Of a stretch of DNA of 64,000 nucleotides, positions 62,873 to 64,000 are shown piece after piece. Source of the DNA: Fodinibius sediminis (lineage in GTDB: Bacteria; Bacteroidota; Rhodothermia; Balneolales; Balneolaceae). Position 1 is the stretch's first letter, and every line of letters starts with the position of its first letter. The notes under the pieces were generated by a model that ran no database searches, was not told the origin of the DNA, and worked only from the letters and a program-made list of their open reading frames with translations. Where the stretch lies: positions 1-64,000 of the forward strand of contig NZ_FXTH01000011.1 of the NCBI RefSeq assembly GCF_900182555.1, in the 5' to 3' direction. Position numbers and translations under genes: made by a program.

Positions 62873-64000
62873 ATGAACAAGACGGCTGTATTGAATGTAG
62901 TGGGGCTTACGCCCGATCTGATTGGCGAACATACCCCCTTTTTGAAACAGTGGTTTGAGAAGGGGAAATCGGTTACCGTACGATCAATGCTGCCTGCCGT
63001 GACCTGCTCTGTACAGGCGACTTATTTGACGGGGACCATGCCTGGCGAACACGGCATCGTTGGAAACGGGTGGTACTTCAGGGATACCAGCGAAGTCCGA
63101 TTCTGGATGCGTTCAGGAAAGCTGATTCAGCAGCCGGCGGTCTGGGACCTGGCCCGGCAGCGTAATCCGGACTTTACCTGTGCCAACCTCTTCTGGCGAT
63201 ATGCCACCTATTCGGGTGCCGATTATGTTGCTATTGAACGCCCGATGTACCGCAAGGACGGGGTGAAGGTGCCGGATGTCTATGCCCGGCCGATGACCAT
63301 GAGAGACAAGCTGCAGGATAGGCTGGGACCGTTTCCCCTGTTCAATTTCTGGGGACCCAATACCACTATTGCCTCCAGCAAGTGGATTGCGGAGGCGGCG
63401 AAAATGGTTGCCGGGGAATATGACCCCACCCTCAGCCTTGTTTATCTGCCCCATCTGGATTACTGCCTGCAGCGGATAGGTCCGGATCTTTCCAAAATAA
63501 AAAAAGATCTCAGGGAAATTGACCAGGTTTGTGAAGATTTGATCACTTATTACGAAGAGCGGGATACCCAGGTCATGGTCCTTTCTGAATACGGCATTGC
63601 CTCGGTTAACCAGCCTGTTTCCCTGAACCGCGTATTGCGGGAAGAAGGATTCATCACCGTGCGCGAAGAGCTGGGGGGAGAAGTATTGGATGCCGGGGCC
63701 AGCCGTGCATTTGCCGTGGCAGATCACCAGGTTGCGCATATCTACATTGAAGATCCCACAGACATTGAGCCGGTGAAAAGGATGCTGGAAGAAGTACCCG
63801 GTGTGGAAACCATTTTAGGCAAAAAGGAAAAAAATAAATACCATCTTGACCATCAGCGGTCGGGTGAGCTGATAGCTGTTGCAGAGCCGGAAGCCTGGTT
63901 TACCTATTACTATTGGCTGGATGATGCCAAGGCACCCGATTTTGCACCTACCGTTGATATTCATGCCAAGCCCGGCTATGATCCCGCAGAGATGCTTCTG
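62873..64000 (+). CDS. eboF: EboF, nucleotide pyrophosphatase/alkaline phosphatase family protein (3' end outside window)
   Basis: From ATG 62873 the frame stays open to the last base (376 codons seen). The visible part has MLPAVTCSVQATYLTGTMPG with the catalytic Thr, GNGWYFRD, and VYLPHLDYCLQ in the expected metal-binding position, all typical of the type I phosphodiesterase/nucleotide pyrophosphatase fold in EboF. It probably hydrolyses a phosphodiester. It completes the eboA-F set and is the last gene of the plus-strand arm. Confidence 0.93.
   Translation, partial: MNKTAVLNVVGLTPDLIGEHTPFLKQWFEKGKSVTVRSMLPAVTCSVQATYLTGTMPGEHGIVGNGWYFRDTSEVRFWMRSGKLIQQPAVWDLARQRNPDFTCANLFWRYATYSGADYVAIERPMYRKDGVKVPDVYARPMTMRDKLQDRLGPFPLFNFWGPNTTIASSKWIAEAAKMVAGEYDPTLSLVYLPHLDYCLQRIGPDLSKIKKDLREIDQVCEDLITYYEERDTQVMVLSEYGIASVNQPVSLNRVLREEGFITVREELGGEVLDAGASRAFAVADHQVAHIYIEDPTDIEPVKRMLEEVPGVETILGKKEKNKYHLDHQRSGELIAVAEPEAWFTYYYWLDDAKAPDFAPTVDIHAKPGYDPAEMLL

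Overview
The window looks like a chromosomal segment from a marine or saline heterotroph of the Bacteroidota/Balneolota side of the FCB group. The evidence is gene style, not a marker gene: a Nudix-type AraR next to araB/araD/araA, a TPR-transmembrane-HTH regulator, a BlaI/BlaR1 pair whose peptidase carries TonB-type domains, a FadN-type beta-oxidation enzyme and a complete ebo cluster. No rRNA or intact tRNA is present.

Positions 1 to about 19.85 kb are accessory and mostly AT-rich. They hold a repeat family with the 3' end of a broken-off gene, a DUF3871 gene, an HTH plus RepA-like ATPase replication module with palindromes, tandem repeats and a terminator, a run of small orphan genes, a DNA-damage block (SRAP protein, small ORF, Y-family polymerase, small ORF, LexA) with matching direct-repeat operators, and a type I restriction-modification operon. 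That operon also encodes a TcmP/three-Cys (Gp37/Gp68) pair and a PD-(D/E)XK nuclease. The block ends at a degenerate 3' tRNA-like sequence plus terminator (19731-19853), which looks like the distal attachment site of an integrated element whose other end lies left of the window.

Positions 20-38 kb are ordinary chromosome: an ABM-domain protein, the TPR regulator, a methanethiol methyltransferase-like protein, a crystallin-like protein, a secreted subtilase, an isoaspartyl methyltransferase, and a fatty-acid oxidation block (acyl-CoA ligase, FadN-type enzyme, thiolase, 2,4-dienoyl-CoA reductase) interrupted by a frameshifted four-helix-bundle gene.

At 38.9-43.6 kb a 4.4 kb AT-rich insert (PAS histidine kinase, orphan protein, lipoprotein) is bracketed by a 127-130 bp direct repeat. 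The repeat is the start of the phosphatidylcholine-synthase-like gene plus the terminator that once separated it from the blaR1-like gene. The insert also carries an inverted, near-identical copy of the repeat at the left edge of the window.

Positions 47.5-57 kb form an L-arabinose catabolic locus: secreted mutarotase and GH51 arabinofuranosidase, AraR, AraB, AraD, AraA and a sodium/solute symporter. Polymer-derived arabinose is released outside, imported, isomerised, phosphorylated and epimerised to xylulose 5-phosphate. Positions 57-64 kb hold the ebo cluster, split into divergent eboA-B-C (minus) and eboD-E-F (plus) arms, with eboF running off the right edge.
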